Assembly (NCBI GenBank): GCA_947625145.1 | Contig: CANQNC010000002.1 | Coordinates: 50,616-114,615 of the forward strand | Source of the DNA: an uncultured Clostridia bacterium | GTDB lineage: Bacteria > Bacillota > Clostridia > Christensenellales > CAG-917 | Length of the DNA stretch: 64,000 bases | Reading direction: 5' to 3' | Shown: one piece after another, positions 11,901-26,900 of the stretch | Layout: the number at the start of each line of letters is the position of its first letter | Position numbering within the stretch: the stretch's first letter is position 1 | Made by a program: the position numbers and the translations under genes | Notes under the pieces: model-generated | The model's input: the letters and a program-made list of their open reading frames with translations, nothing else | Database searches by the model: none | Told to the model about the DNA's origin: nothing

Positions 11901-14900
11901 CGAGCAAGGCCACACCATTCCCAACATTTTCGAGCTTGAGTACACGCAAATGTTCTCGAAGCAAGCGGGAGAGGGGGACGTCTACGTCTTGACGGACGAG
12001 TACAAGCAGGGCGAGACCTATGTCCGCATAGGCAACGAGTACAAACTTGTCGAATACGAGATCTCGGGCAAGGCGATAGGCAGTACGACCAATCTTTATG
12101 CCACGATAGGCGTGGGCACGGACTCGACAGAGCATATCGCGCTCAGAGGCTCCAAGATCTATCACAACGTCGACGACGCGGACGGCAATGTCGTGGACTA
12201 TGTTGAGGCAAGCGAATATATCGATGACAAGACATTGAACATCCACACCTACATCGTGCGCAACGGCGTCTACACGCACATCGACATGCTCAGCGAAAGG
12301 CAGTACGGCTATGTCAAGGATCCCGACGGCGCATATTATCGCACTGTCGTCAGCTACGGCGGGATCAGCGAATACATGCTCGGCCTCGACATTACCACGG
12401 GCGTGCTGAAAGCGGGCTTGAAACTCGGCAGACTCGATATCGATTTCGGCGGCGGCACGAAGTATTTGCCCGACTATATCAAAGACGAAAAACAGCACAC
12501 CTACACTCTGACAGACGGCGACGTGTCGAGGACGGTGCCTTACACAACGGACGGCTATGCCGCGCTCACCGATGCGCAAAAAGAGGCGGCGGGCGACATA
12601 GACATGCCTGTCAACCCATTCTATGACACCATAGTCACCATCGGCTTCTCGGTGGACCTCAGCTTGGGCATCACGGAGGGCTTGCTCGACTTCGGCACCA
12701 TCATCAGCGAGATCGTGGGCAACCTCGCGGGCATCAACGTGGAAATGCCCGCCACCACCAAGGGCTTCTCGTCCGCGCACCTCAGGCTTGACGTGTCCTT
12801 GATGCTGGACATGTACGACGTGACAAATTCCGAGTTGAAGCTGGAACTGGTGTCCGTCACCGAATCCGGCTACGACGCGCTGTGGGCGGGCATCTACTTC
12901 ATCAACGACACCCTCTATTTCGACCTCAGCGAAGTGTTCAATCTGCCCAAGATGAGCATAAGCAACGTGGGCATAGAGGACATGTTGGAAAAATTGCTCA
13001 AGATAGACAACAACGATCCTCTGTTCGTCGCGGGCAACAACGAAAAATACAAGGCTTCGGGCGACGCGCTTGTCGCGGCAAACGACTCCGCGGGCGAGGA
13101 TTCGGACGGCAACGGTTCTGTGGACATCCATGACAAGAATTTGGGCTTCGCGATCCTGTTCGACAAGGATCTGTTGACCATCATGATCGGCGACAAGCTG
13201 TTCGATTCAATCATCAGCATGTTGCCCGACAGCGTAAGCGAAAAGCTGGGATTCGAGCTGAAAGAGCTGTTCTATGAAGAGATAAACGGCAGTTTGCAGA
13301 TAGAGCTTAACACCAAGGACGACTTTGACCTCGAGTTGAAGATGTCCCTCGGGCTCGACGGCAGCAGATACAATCAAGCGGCGACTGTGACCGCGCCGAA
13401 CATCACCCTCGAAATGTCGGGGGACGGCGCTTCCTTCTCGCCCGACGAAAGGACCGTCGCGCAGAACATCCAAAGCGGCCTCGACAACAAATACTATGTG
13501 TTCAGAGAGGACGCAAACGGTCACTATGTCGTCAACGCTTCGGGCGGCTATGTACGTGCGCTCAAGCCCGACGACGTGTTGCAACCCACGGACAAGAAGT
13601 ACGCCAAATACAGGCTGTACTACAACGGCGCGAAGGGCTTCTATCTGAAGAAGATAGTTGACAGCGAGATCGCGGGCGGCGCGGAGACGGAAGGCGACGA
13701 ATTTGCGGTGCAGACGGGAGATATCATCTATGTGCTCGTCCCGGGCGCAGTCGCCAACCAGTCCTATGTTGCGGACGGCGGCGTGTACGACATGTACCTC
13801 GACCTCACTCTCGGCATCCGCAACGTCAAGATCGCATTCTCAAACGCGCGCAGCTACACGCTGACGGGTTCGGACCTCGCGGGCTATGTGGACTTCGGCG
13901 ACCTCGACCATATCAAGATCGCCGCGTACCTCAACTTCGACACTTCCTTCAAGACTGGGGATGAAAACGTCATCGACCTCACTCCCGTGCTGACCAACTT
14001 CCTGCCCGGACTGACCGAGGATGACATCGCGCAGATCATTGCGCTCGGCGACGATGGCAAGGACGTCAATCGCAAGAACAGGATCAAGATAGAGGCGGAG
14101 ATCCAGACCATGGCTCTGATCAACTATCTGAGGTCGCAATTGCTCAAGGACTTCGAAAACGTGGAAGGCGACATGTCGTTGTACGACACCATGGACCTCA
14201 TCGGCAAACTTCTCGGCATAGGCTCGGAAGGAGGCTCGGAAGAGGAGAGCGGCAGCGTGTTCGACGACTTGATCGGCTTGCTTGACGACATCGCCAGCTT
14301 CTTCAACGTATCCATCGAGATCCAGACGAAGGGCGGAAACGACGCGGACTATCACAACCTTGTGGGCATCTACATGTCCACGGGCACATTCTCTCTGTTG
14401 ACAGAGGACGAGTTGTTGCCCGAAAGCGACGATTTCGTGCCCGAAGAGGAGCGCTTTGACCATTACTATCCGTCATTTGACGGCAAGTATTATTACGACG
14501 AAGCCGCGCAGGACGGCAACGGCGAGTACAGACTTCTGACGGACGAAAGCTACACGGGGCAGAAGTACGCCTACGACAGCAGCTATTATTATCAAAACGA
14601 CATCGGCAGATACAAGCGCGCAAGAGGCGGCCTGTATGTGGACCTCAGCTATTTCAACATCCCCAGCGTCTACGTCAATTCGGCGATCGTAAGGGACGTG
14701 TTTGCGGCTGTGTTCGGCTCGGGCGACGCGGGTGACGCGAGCGACGCGCTTGCCGCCGCACAAGCGCAAGGCGCGGACGAAACCGAGGAAGAGGGCATAT
14801 TCCCGCTCATCAAGGACGACTCCATCCTGTCCTACATAAGGATGTTTGTCTCCTCCTTTGTCGTCACGTCCAAGTATGTCAGACTGTTGGCAAATCCGAC

Positions 14901-17900
14901 CTACATCAATCAACTGCTCGTCATCCTCATGGGCGAGGAGGGCGCGATCCAATTCGATCCCGCCGAGTTTGTCAACTCGCCCTCTTTGACGATAAACATA
15001 GATCCTTCGCAAACCACCTACGAGGATATGACCGAAGCGATAGAAGCCTCAAAAGCCGCATACGAAGCGGCGGATGGGAATGCCGAAAAGCAAAAATCCA
15101 TCGCGACTCAGCTTGGCGAATTGCTGTCCTTGACCAAAAACAGATTTGCCATCACCGAGCACTTCGGCACCGAGGACGAGGCGAAGTTGGGGACCTATTA
15201 CGTCGACGAGGAAAGCGGCGCGTACGTCATGAAAAACAACCTCAGCGCCACCGAGCGCAAGGCGTACGACGCGGCGGTCGCCAAGGGCGAAAAGAAGTAT
15301 TTCGAGATAGTCTCCGTCCCCACCTACATCAGGCTGATGGACGACGCGGGCAACAGGACGGACAACTTTGTGTTGTACACCTCGGCCTCGGACAGGCAGG
15401 TCGCGCGCAGCGAGCAGGACGAGACCCTGATCCCGCTCGGGCTGTACTATCCTCAGCTGTATGTGATAGAGGAGTATGAGCTCGAGGCGCCCGAAAACGG
15501 CGTGCCCATCGTGGACACGAACACCGCGTATGTGCCTGCGGACGACAAGGGGCTGTACTGCGTAAGGACGCTTGAGGAGCGCAATCCCTTCATCGCGTTG
15601 AAGGTGTTCTTGTGGAACCATGAGATCGAACTCAGCCTCGAGTCTCCCGGCTTCGAAGCGATCCCGTTCAACTATGTCACGGGCGCGGAGGCGGAAGCGA
15701 ACGGTCTGACAAACGTCCCCGTCGAGCACTGGTACAAAGACGTGCAAAACGTGTTCTTCACAAGCGAGGACAAGGTCGAGGACGGCCTGTTCAGTTGGAG
15801 GTCGGACTATTACACCATGGGCGCGTTCGATCCCGCCAAATACAGCAAGGATCCTCGCTTCATCGAGAACAAGAATCAATATTATCCAATCGACTATACG
15901 ACCCTTTACAAGTATGAGGGCGGCGCGTACTCGCGCGTCACCGAGGACGAAAACAGTCTGCCCGACTATCTCGCCGACATGGAGAACAACGACGCGGAAT
16001 ACTATGTGTACGTCGACTCCAACTATCAGAAACTGCAAAGAGCGTATATCTACAAAAAGAACGTATATCAGACCATATCCAAGAGGGTGATCGACAGCAG
16101 CGAAGAGGAGTATTACAGGGCAAATCCCGACCAATACTTCGTGCGTACGCAATCGCCCAGCAGCGTGGACAGACCCGACCTCACCGAAAAAGAGGGCTAT
16201 CCTTACAACTATGTGCCTTTGGATCAGCTGTTCTATCTGTCCCTGTCGTTGAAGGGCAGTCTGTATCTCAACGCGGGCAGGATATACTTCGAATTCGGCG
16301 ATTTCAAGAAGATCTACAACGCGGTCAACGGCAGAGCCGAGGACACGGATATCGACCTTTCGGTGTACAAGAACGTGGCGTATAAGAAGTTCCACGGAAG
16401 CTACGTGCAGGTCACGGACGGCGCGGAACTTCAAACGCTTCGCGACGCGGGGCAACTTTACATTTGGATGAACGCCGCGCTCAAGGAGCAGTATGCCATC
16501 GACAAGGCGCTCGGCGAAGTGTTGGGCGGCTTGCTTGGCGACATGAAGGGCAGATTCCAAGTGCAGAGCAACGAAACGCTTGTGTTCTACTTCTCCATTC
16601 GCCTTGACATGAGCTTCGAGTTTGACGTCAAGCTGAACACGGAGACGGTCATCATCCCCGCGGATCCGTCCAAGGGCGAGACAGAGCCCACGACGAGGAC
16701 GCGCGCGAAGATCGCGTTGCAACTGTTGATACGCGACGCGGACGTAGCGATCGACATGTGGGGCGAGCAGAACGACAAGATCCCCGAAGATCAGCGCACA
16801 GACGGCAACAAGTACGTGGATTTCGACCACGTGAACGATTACACCGACCTTGAGGACGGCTCGTTGACGCACTTCCTCGGCATTTATTACAACCATGACG
16901 AGGACACGGGCTCGGCGGGGCTGTATCTCGACCTCGAGTGGCTGCTGGGCAAGGACGCGAAGATCTATGTGGACATGAGCGATTACACACTCGAGGACGT
17001 GCTGAACGGCTTCATCGGCGAAAAGCTCGGCACCTCCACGCAGGCCAGCTCGTCCGACGCGCTCGCGGCGGCGGAAGTCGACGACGAGGGCATGTACAAG
17101 GACGGGCAAGCCTCGGACGACACAAGGCTGTATCTGAACATCTTTACGGGCTCGGTGGCGTTGAACGTCACGTCGGGGCTGTTGAAGGTGCTCCTCAACG
17201 AATTGGCGCCCGATCTGAACATAAGTTCGTATCTGCCCAACCTCAAGATATATCTGAAGCAAGATTTGAACCCGTACAGCCTGACTCTCGGCGCAATGCT
17301 GTTTGACGAGACGGGCACTATGCCCATGCTCGACCTCGGGCTTGTGATCGAGGGCACAAACGGCACGGACTATTCAAGTTCCGTCGAGTTCGGCCTCGCG
17401 GAGGACTTCAGAGACAATCAGTCGGGCGAAAACAACAAAAACGACATCTTCTACTACGCCAACTTCTATTCCGAGGACGGCGGCGATTGGGCGAAGGACT
17501 TCGACGAGAAAGGCTATCTGCAACTTGTGAAGGAGTACAAGCAGGCGGAGACGGGCGGCAAGTACAAGAAACTTGAGGACGGCTCCTATGCTCCCGTCGA
17601 GGACGGCTATGTCGGCGAATCCTACAACCTCAACGAGTATTATGAAAACGCAAACGGCAACTATGTGCTCGGCGATGGCGGCATGCGCGAATACAACGCG
17701 GAGACGGACGCGAACGCCAAGCGCTATGCGGTTTACGACGGTCCCACGCAGAGATACGCCAAAGCCCCCGTGCGCATGGTCGAGATCCTTGCCGACAGGC
17801 GCTATGCGGACAGCGAGGACAACGATCTGTGGGCGTTTGTGGACGGCAAATACGTGAAGTTGGGCGAATACCTCAACGTCACCGACGACGGCGTGATCTA

Positions 17901-20900
17901 TCTCAACAGCTACAGACAGCTCAAAGACAGGAAGCCGTTCAAGGAGTACATGAGCCCCATCTTCAAGATGGACGCCAATCAAAACCCCGTGCAGGTCGGC
18001 AAAAACGAGCTGAAGGGCTTCACGGGCGAGGGCAATATACAATACGTGCGCGAGGACGAGCTGAGCGCGTATATTGACGGCCACGCGGACGCGACCGAGC
18101 TTGCCGAATTGAAAGCAAGCGGCGTCAAATACGTTGTGGACGGCGTGACGTACATCGCGGTGGACTTCGGCGAGAAAAAGGACGGCTTTACGGACATCGA
18201 CGAGGCGGACAAGATCCCCGCGGAGATCCCCGTGTACAAAGTCGTCGAGGACTTCAACAACTACACAAGGGCGTTCGGGCTTGATCTCGGCGAACTGCTG
18301 AAGGACGACAAAAACAACTCCGCGGAGCAGAAGGAAGCAATGGACGTCATTCTGGACAGCTTGCTCGGCGGGTTGCAGACCCTCGAGATCGGCGCGAACC
18401 TGAGCATAGCCATCAACGTTTCGGACATCCTCAACTGGACGTATCAGCTTACGCAATTCATAGGCGAAAGCTCCATAGGCGAGTATCTGTACATGCTGAT
18501 CGGCGCGCTGAACGGCGACGCGGAGCGCGACAGCAAGATCGGCTTGGAGCTTGCGTTGAAGCTGCAACTCGACATGAAGGGAGTGGCGCTGTATCTCGCA
18601 AACAAAAAAATTGCGGATTCCTTGAGCGGGGAGCTTGCGAAAGCCGCGAGAAGCACGCTCATCCTCGACCTGCTCGAAGGATGCAGACTGTACGTCGAGC
18701 TGACCTACGACACGGATTTCCACGGTGAAAAATCCGCCAAGGCGTATCTGTGGGCGGGCGTTGACGACGGCAAACTCAACCTCAAGATGGACTTGTCCGA
18801 CATCGGCACGATCGTGGGCTGGGGAGACTTCTTCAGCTACGCGCTTGTTGAGGACATGGATCTGAAGCAACTGTTTGCAAGCGCGTCCACCGCTTCTTCC
18901 GCGGCGCTTGTCGCGGCAAACACGGTTGTGGACGAGTCGTTTGACGACGACTACACGGGCGTCATCCCCGAAAGCATTTGGGACATCATCAACGCGGTGC
19001 TCGGCAGGCTGTACGTTGCAAACGACTTCCTGACCGTGGGCTTGAACGAGGAGTTGATGGGCGACCTCATGGGCTTGCTTGCGGGCGCGGATAACCAAGT
19101 GTTGCAAGACGTCGTGGGCTTCCTGCCCAAGCTGTACGTTTCGGACGGCAACGACACAAGCGGCATCACGTTCAACATGTTCGGCGAGAGGCCGTCGCTG
19201 GATCTCAACCTCAAATTCAGCACGGGCGAGCCGTACTATCTGAAACTTGCCGACTACAACAAATTCTACGGTCACAACGGGACGAGGCTGAACGCGGGCG
19301 GCGCTTCCGCAAAGGATTACAGCGGCACGCACTTCCACCTCGAGGACGGCGAGTACAAGCTGTGCACGGATCCCGAGTGTGCAAACGCGGACAAGTACGT
19401 GTTGGTCATGGACGACGAGTACGCGCTGATCGGCTATGCGTATCCCGATTGGAAGGGCGACAAGTACGCCTTGAACGCGAGCGGCGCGTTTGAACTTGAC
19501 AACGAAAACGGCATGTACATCAAGCTGGGCAACTTCAGCTTGACCATGCATGTGGGCGAGCTGTACGCAAAGGTCAACAAGGAATTCTCCGTCCCCGAAA
19601 GCACAATGTACGGGCTTATCCACGAGGACGCCGTGACAAAGGACGCGGAAGGATACCTTGTGGACAGCGAGGGCACGCGTGTGCATGACGAAAGCGGCAA
19701 AGAGATCTCGGATCCGTACATCAAAGTGGATCATCTCAAGCTGACGCTTGCGCTGTCCCTCGGCGTATCCATTTACGGCAAGCCGCAGACAGACAGCGAC
19801 AACATCATCGACCTCAGCGAGATCCTCGACCTCATCATGGGCGTGATCAATCCCAACAGCGCGATCGCGGGCAGCACGTTGCAACTGAGGATCACCAACG
19901 ACCTCGGCAGGGACGACGGCGCGTATCTCACGCTGGATCTGCGCGCGTTCATAGACCTGAGCGACTTCACGCTTGAGGCGTACATAGGGCTTGTAAGACA
20001 CAAGACCAACAACAGCAAGAGCACGCTGTTGTCCATCGCGCTGAAAGACGAAACGCTGTATCTGGATCTCAGCGGACTTTTGGGCGACACGGCGAAGATC
20101 AGCCTCGGCGGGCTGAACACTACGACCTTGCTGAAAAATCTGAAACTCGCGGGCAAGTCCCTCAGCAATCTTGTGGACATCATCGCGGGCAAAGACGCTT
20201 CGGCGGCGGGAGACGCAATGACCGCGGCGGGCGACGACGTGCACGGCACGCTCGAGCAGATGATGAGGGATTATGCATACTTCATCCTCATGTTCAATCC
20301 GCGCACGACGCTGTTGCAGATCAACGCGGACCTCATCAACGCGATCTACAAGAAGGTCATGCAGATCCAAGGCAAGGACTTCAGCAAGAATCTGATCCCC
20401 GACATGGGCGACCTGTTGCTTATGCTTGACGCGACGCAGGACGACGGCACGCGGTTCAGCATCAATCTGAGGCTGAGCGACAGCCTGTACGTCTGCCTCG
20501 ACCTCGAGCCGATCGACGCCACAAAGTCGTTTGGCAAGGGCGATATCTTCGTAAGTCACGGTTCAAACAGGCAATGGGACACGCCGCTTACGGGCTACAC
20601 GGAGATCGGCACGCTTGACCTCGATCAACTGCTCAACGGCGTCACGGACGACAAGACGGGCTTGACCACGCCGTACGACATCATGTCCGGGCTTGACAAA
20701 CTGCCCGACGTGGGCGCGCACCTCTCCCTCGACTTCACGATCTCCACAAGGGGCATGAAGCGCGGAGACGCACACTTCGACGATACGTTTGCGGGCTGGC
20801 TGTGCAACGATCTGATCGGCACTCTGTTTGACGGCAACGAAATGTTCGGCAAATTCGAGCTGATCACCACCTCTTCCGCGTACAATTCGTACGAAGGTTC

Positions 20901-23900
20901 CATTTACGTCTACGACGCGGACAGCGAAACCTACGTCAAGCAGGAAACCAAACCCGCGTGGAGGGCAAGCACTTACTACAAGTTCACGCCTGCGGAGGTC
21001 AATGTGCTGTTCCCCGACTCGGCGTTGTCGCTGACGTTGGATCTGAAGTTGTCCGTCAACCTTGCCACGTTGATCGTCAACGGCATTTCGGGCATACTGG
21101 GCGCTGACATCGCATTGGAGATTTATGCGGGCACGCCCGTCAACACAAAGATAGCGTCAATCTATTATGTCGGCTCGTCAAGGCTGAACAACAGGCACGA
21201 GCTTGTCAACAAGACGACGGCGGGCGCAAACATCTTCTCGGACGCGCTGTATCTTGACCTCAGCGGGCTTGGGCTTGGCAAGATCAAGTTCCAAGGCTTC
21301 TCGGGGCTTCTGAACGCCAAACCGTATGCAAACGACGTTGCGACGACCGCAAGCTCTGCGGGGACCGCCGCGGCATACTCCGCCGCGGATCAAGCGGCTG
21401 ACGGGGAAGTCACGGAAGGGCTCAGCTCCGCGCTGTACCTGACGATCGACCTCGAAAGCGGCCGCGTCGCCGTCAACATCGACAGAGGCATGATAGATTT
21501 GGTCATGTCCATGCTCGGCGTGGAGCTTGGCTTCGCACTGCCCGACATCCAAAGCGTCGCGCTTGCGCTTGAGTTTGGGGACAAAGGCGTCAGCTCCATC
21601 AACCTCAACGCCATTTTGGACAGCTACGATTCCGCGTTTGACGCCACCATAGACACCTTCGAGCTTGACCTCGGCAACACCAAAAACTACGTCAACGCCG
21701 ACGACTTGATCGCGGAGGTCAAATCGGGCTATGCGGGCGTTACGCTTTCAAACACGGCGGGCACAAACTCCCTCATCCAAAACATTTTGGACGGCATCGA
21801 TCCGCACATAAACATAGAGATCATCAGCAAGGTCTGGCAGGCTGTGTTGGCGAACGTCCCGACCGTGGGCACCAGACAGGTCAACGCTTTCCAAGAAAAA
21901 GCGGTCACAACTCTGACGGTCACAAAGCAGAAGGCGCTTGTCAAAGGGCTTGGCAACATCAACCATATGCTGATCGGCATCAAGAGCACAAGACCGTTCT
22001 TCAGCAGTGTGAGCAGCAGCAAAGGGACGCTAAGCGCGGAAGCCATACTTGCGTCAAACAACCTGTGGCTCACCGAAAACCTTGACATCGCCGGCAACCT
22101 TCTCTCGATCGTGGAAGGAGTCAACACGGCTTTCGGTTTGGATCTGTTCCCGCTTGACATAGGCGGCTTGATGGGCGGCGGAGGATTGAACCCCACGCCT
22201 CACGGACAGATGCTGGACTTTGTCAACGGCTATGACGGCGACAATCAGACATGGTCGTACAGCGGCGGCTATTCGGACACGCACGCCACAAGCGGAAGCA
22301 GCAGCGGCGGCGGAGGCGGAGGAGGCAGCAGCAGTTCGACAAGCGACGATTGGAGCTATCCTCTCAACTTGTCCAACCTCATCAAATCCGTGGACGTCTC
22401 ATTGTTTGACAGCGCCGAGTATCACCCCTATGGCTTCAACATGAGTTCTTCCTTCGCCGACAACGGCAGAAGCAAGATCAAGGTGTCCGTCTCCCTCAAC
22501 AAGGACGCATTCAACGAGTTGTTGTTGATGGTCTACACCGTGGTGCTCAATCTGATGAAGGACGGCCTTGCGGGCGACAGCGGACAGGAATACTTCTCAA
22601 CCAACCTGAACACCGTCACAAAAAATTCGGATTACAACAGCAAAGAACAGGTCGCGGACATCCTTAAAGAATTGAAGAGATTGGTCGACACGGGCGCGAC
22701 CACGCAGGCAAAGGTGGACTATCTCGAGCCTTACGTCAGGTCCATCCCCGCCACGTTGTCGAAGTGGTTGTTCAAAGCCACGCTCGGAAACACCATCTGG
22801 AATTTGGGCGGTCTTGCGGGCGCGACCATCGAAGACCTGAGCGGCCTCATTGGCGCGTTGCTTCCCATTCCGTTTGCGACGGGCACGAAGCTGAACCCGA
22901 ACATAAACATCTACATTGACATCAATCCCGTGGCGTCCGAGTACAACAAGTCGGGCTATACGATGCGTCCCGGCATCCAAGCCATCGAGATCTTTGTCAA
23001 CGGCGAATCCGCGGGCAACAACTCCTCCGTCACGTATTACACGTCGTCGAGCAAGAACTACAAATTGCAACCGTCGACCACACAAACGTCAAACATGACG
23101 GCAAGCACGGCGGACTCCTCGTTCCCCGCGTGGGACTTCTGGATGGCGCATATCAACCCGTACAACACGGTCGAAAAATCGGACACGAGCGACATGTTGT
23201 CCTTCAACGACGCGGACAGCGCAAGCAAGTCGAACTCTGTCTCACAACCCGATCCTCCGTCCGAGATCGTCATAGAGGACGTCGCCACGCGCGAGTTTAA
23301 GATCGGCTCCTTGACGTACACCTTGACGGACGACGTGTTCGGCAACAGTTCCCTGTTCCCGCAATTTGCAGACGTCACGCTGGGCAACAAACTCGGCGGC
23401 GGCAGTGCGGTGCACACGGCGGACACCTTGACAAACGGCACATACATCGTTTGGGACGCGTCCACTGTGGACCTCACGCCCGCAAGCAGAAGCGCGGACG
23501 GCGGAAGAAGGCTGGCGGGCTATGTGTACGGCTATGCGCTCAACGCGGTGCTGTACGCCATCCCCGTGTATGTCAAAAACAACTCCTACGCGACCAAACT
23601 CGAGTCAATGGACAGCGGGTCGGCAAAGACCATCAAACTGGAGACGGACGGCAGCTCGTCGAGCGCCAACAACGTCCTGCCCGACCTCGTGAAGTTGACA
23701 TTCAACGGCACGGCTTCCTCGCAATCCTACATTTATCTGGGCACCTATCTCACGGACGAGACAGGCGCAATGCAGTACGCCGTGCTCGAAACGTCCACAA
23801 ACACCTATGAGAAGCTGGGCAAGAGGTTGGTCTACGACAAGAAAGATCCCACAAAGTCCGAGCAGATGACAAACGCGGACGGCGGCACCTACAAGCTGTA

Positions 23901-26900
23901 TCCCGCGTACATTGCGGGCTTGTCCAAGTCGGGGTCGAGCTACAAGACATTCACCGACTCCACGACGGGCAAGAAATATTACGTCATCAAGGCGAGCAAC
24001 TTCAAGACGGGCGCTGTGCCGCACGGTTGGATCTCGTGGGACTACAGCGACTTCAAGTACAGCTGGGCAAACAGCGGCAACATCACCGTGGGCTATGACT
24101 ATCAATACGGCTTGTCCAACACCATCCACGGCGAGCTGTCCATCTCCGCGTCCTCGTACGCCGTGCGCGAGCTGACTTCCATGTACAGCTCAAGCCTCGG
24201 CTTGACGGTGGACAACAAGGCGGTCGCGGGCGCTTCGCTTGCCTCCACAAGGAAGGCGGACGGCTCCTACGACATTACGCTGACCATCGACCCCATGACA
24301 GTCGCGGCAGAGTTTACAGAGGGCGAAAAGGACCTTGCCAAGATCATCGCCAAGTTCGACAGAGTGTCGGGCACATGGACAAGCGGCGCAAAATTCACCT
24401 CGTCCACGTCGTCGAGCGCATCGAGCGCATATTGGATGCTGAAGTGGGACCTCGGTCAGCTTGAAAAAGCGCTGGACGCCATCCGCAACGCAGGCGGCGG
24501 ATATGACTATTTCAAGGGCTTGGAGGCGACGGTCACCGCGTATGTGGGCGGCAACCGCTTCAAAGTGCAGACCTTCGAGACGCAAAACGGCTTGCTGACC
24601 GAAGAGTACGGCTTTGTGGGCAACGGCGACAGCCGCTATGCAAACTCGGGCTATGTCGCGCAACCCTGCAAGGTCAAGATAGTCATGCCGTCCTATGTGT
24701 TTGACAGCATGAAGAACGACGTCACATTCGACCCGTACAGCGCGGCGTCCCTCGGCGGCGATACTCTGTTTGCGGAAGACGCGAAAGTGGAGTTCTACAC
24801 TCTGTCCGCGGAAGGGAACAAGGAAGAGCGCAGTCTCACCTACACAAAGGGCGAGGAAGTCCTCAAAGTGGAAGCTCCGTTCTTCTACAACGCGGACAGA
24901 AAGGTCTATGTCGACGCAAAGACCGCGGGCTTGAACGGACACAAGTTTGCGGACAGGGATATCTCTTATCTCGGCTATTCGCAGAGCGGATATCCGCTGT
25001 ACGCAAAACTGACGATCGGCACCGCATTCAGCGGCTTGCAGGAGGTCTATGTCAGGATCTCCGTCCCCGAGGTCTCGCCCACTCAGACCACGCTCAACGT
25101 CTCGCACACGGATGTGTTCAACCCGCAGTGGTACAACGCGTTCGAAAGCGTGGACGTGTCCTTCAGAGGCAGAGTCTCCCACAAGATGTATCCGAGGTGG
25201 GAGGAAGCGGTCTATTATACGGACAGCGCGTGCACGAAGAAGAAGGCCGAGCAGAATATCTTCTCGGGCGGCACGATCTACGTCAAAGTGCCCGCGGCAG
25301 TCAAAGACGAGTCGACGGGCAAGGAGATAGGCTTGCTGTACAAGGGCTTGGACCAAAACGGCAGGGAAGTGTTCGAGGCGCAGACGATCACGCTCAGGCT
25401 CAACGTGGAGGCGCAACAGATCGCGTCGGCGAAGTTCTTCTACGACGCGTCCGTCGGCGACGTCTACGGCAAGGGCAACCTTGACAGCCTCAGACAGAAA
25501 CTGCTCGACAAATCCAATTACACCGCCGAAGTCTACGCGCAGTCTCATCAAAAGGACGACGTGTGGTTCGGCATAGATCCGCTTGCCTACGCGCAAAATC
25601 CCGAGCGCTACTTCCTCACGATAGACTCCGAGCAAGACAGACTGTGGGGCGATCCCACAAAGGTCACCTCGGTGCTCATCGAGCTTGCTCCGAACGTCGC
25701 TTTCGGCGGGGACAAGTACATCAAGAACGAGGACGGCTCCTACAGCTTTGACTCGACGGGCAGCATAGGCACGTACAGAGTGGACGGCGTGGACGAAAAC
25801 GGCGATCCCAAGTACGTCGAGTTGACCGAGTCGTATATCGCCTACATCTCGGCATTCGATCTGTCCGAGTTTGCTCCGAGCAACGACGGCTTGGAGGTCA
25901 CGCTTGAAGCCACGATAGGCAATCAGACCGTGGACGTCCCCGTGCATATGCCAAGCTATCATATCACGGGTCAAACCTCGCTTGAGGGCAGCGATATGGC
26001 TGCAAGCGGAAACGCGGGCGCGGACGACGATCAACAGCTGACCCTGACCTACGACGTGTTCTCGCCATGGGGCTTGCCTACGCACGGCACTTTCCAAACC
26101 GCAGAGGGCAATGCGGAAGTCGAGTCCGACATCACGTGGGACAACGCCGCGGCGCCGAGCAAAGACGAGATAATGGGCGAGGCGGGCGATCGCTATATCC
26201 TCCGCACATACCATATGTTCGACGGCACCGCCATTCAGACCGCGGACTATACGGCGAAGATCGTGTTGCAAGGCTATGACGATTCGATCGTCCAAGACGT
26301 CGTGCTTGACGGCTTGGAGGAGGGCGCGGCAGTCTACGAGCTGTTCGGCGACTTCCAATTCCCGACCACGGCGTCCGTATGGGTAGGCGGCGTGGAGAAG
26401 AAGAACATCCCCGTGGGTTGGCTTGACAAGTCTCAACCCACAGCGGAGGAGATCGCGGCAGGACAGTTTGTAAGGTCCTACTACGTCACCGTCAAAGACG
26501 CGGGCAGGGAAGAGCAGTACACGCGCGCCTTCACCGTCGCCATCAGAAACAGAGTCATCTTCACGGCGGAAGGCTTTGCGAACAACTCCCTCGACGGACT
26601 CTCCTTCAATCTCACCGCGCAAAACTTCTTCAACGGCTTGCCCAAGACTTCGGGAGCGCATGTCGCGGACGTCAACGGCGGAAGCGCCACGGAAAAGTCG
26701 GGCATAAGCTTAGAATGGAGCGGAGTTTACACCACGGACGGTGCCGTCGGCATGCAAATGGTCCTTACGGCGACGGGCGGCAAGTTCGAGGGCAAGGACT
26801 TCACCACAAGCTACAACGTCGACGTGACCGTTGAGGGCAACTCCGTGCTTGCGCTCAAGGATACTGACGAAAACGGCGGCTTGTTCCTGCTCGACGCGTA

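Noticed and set aside
17374-20559. 1061-aa minus-strand ORF
   Set aside because: Antisense shadow of the giant gene, with the same codon-bias artefact.
24190-26661. 823-aa minus-strand ORF
   Set aside because: Antisense shadow of the giant gene; no domain signature.
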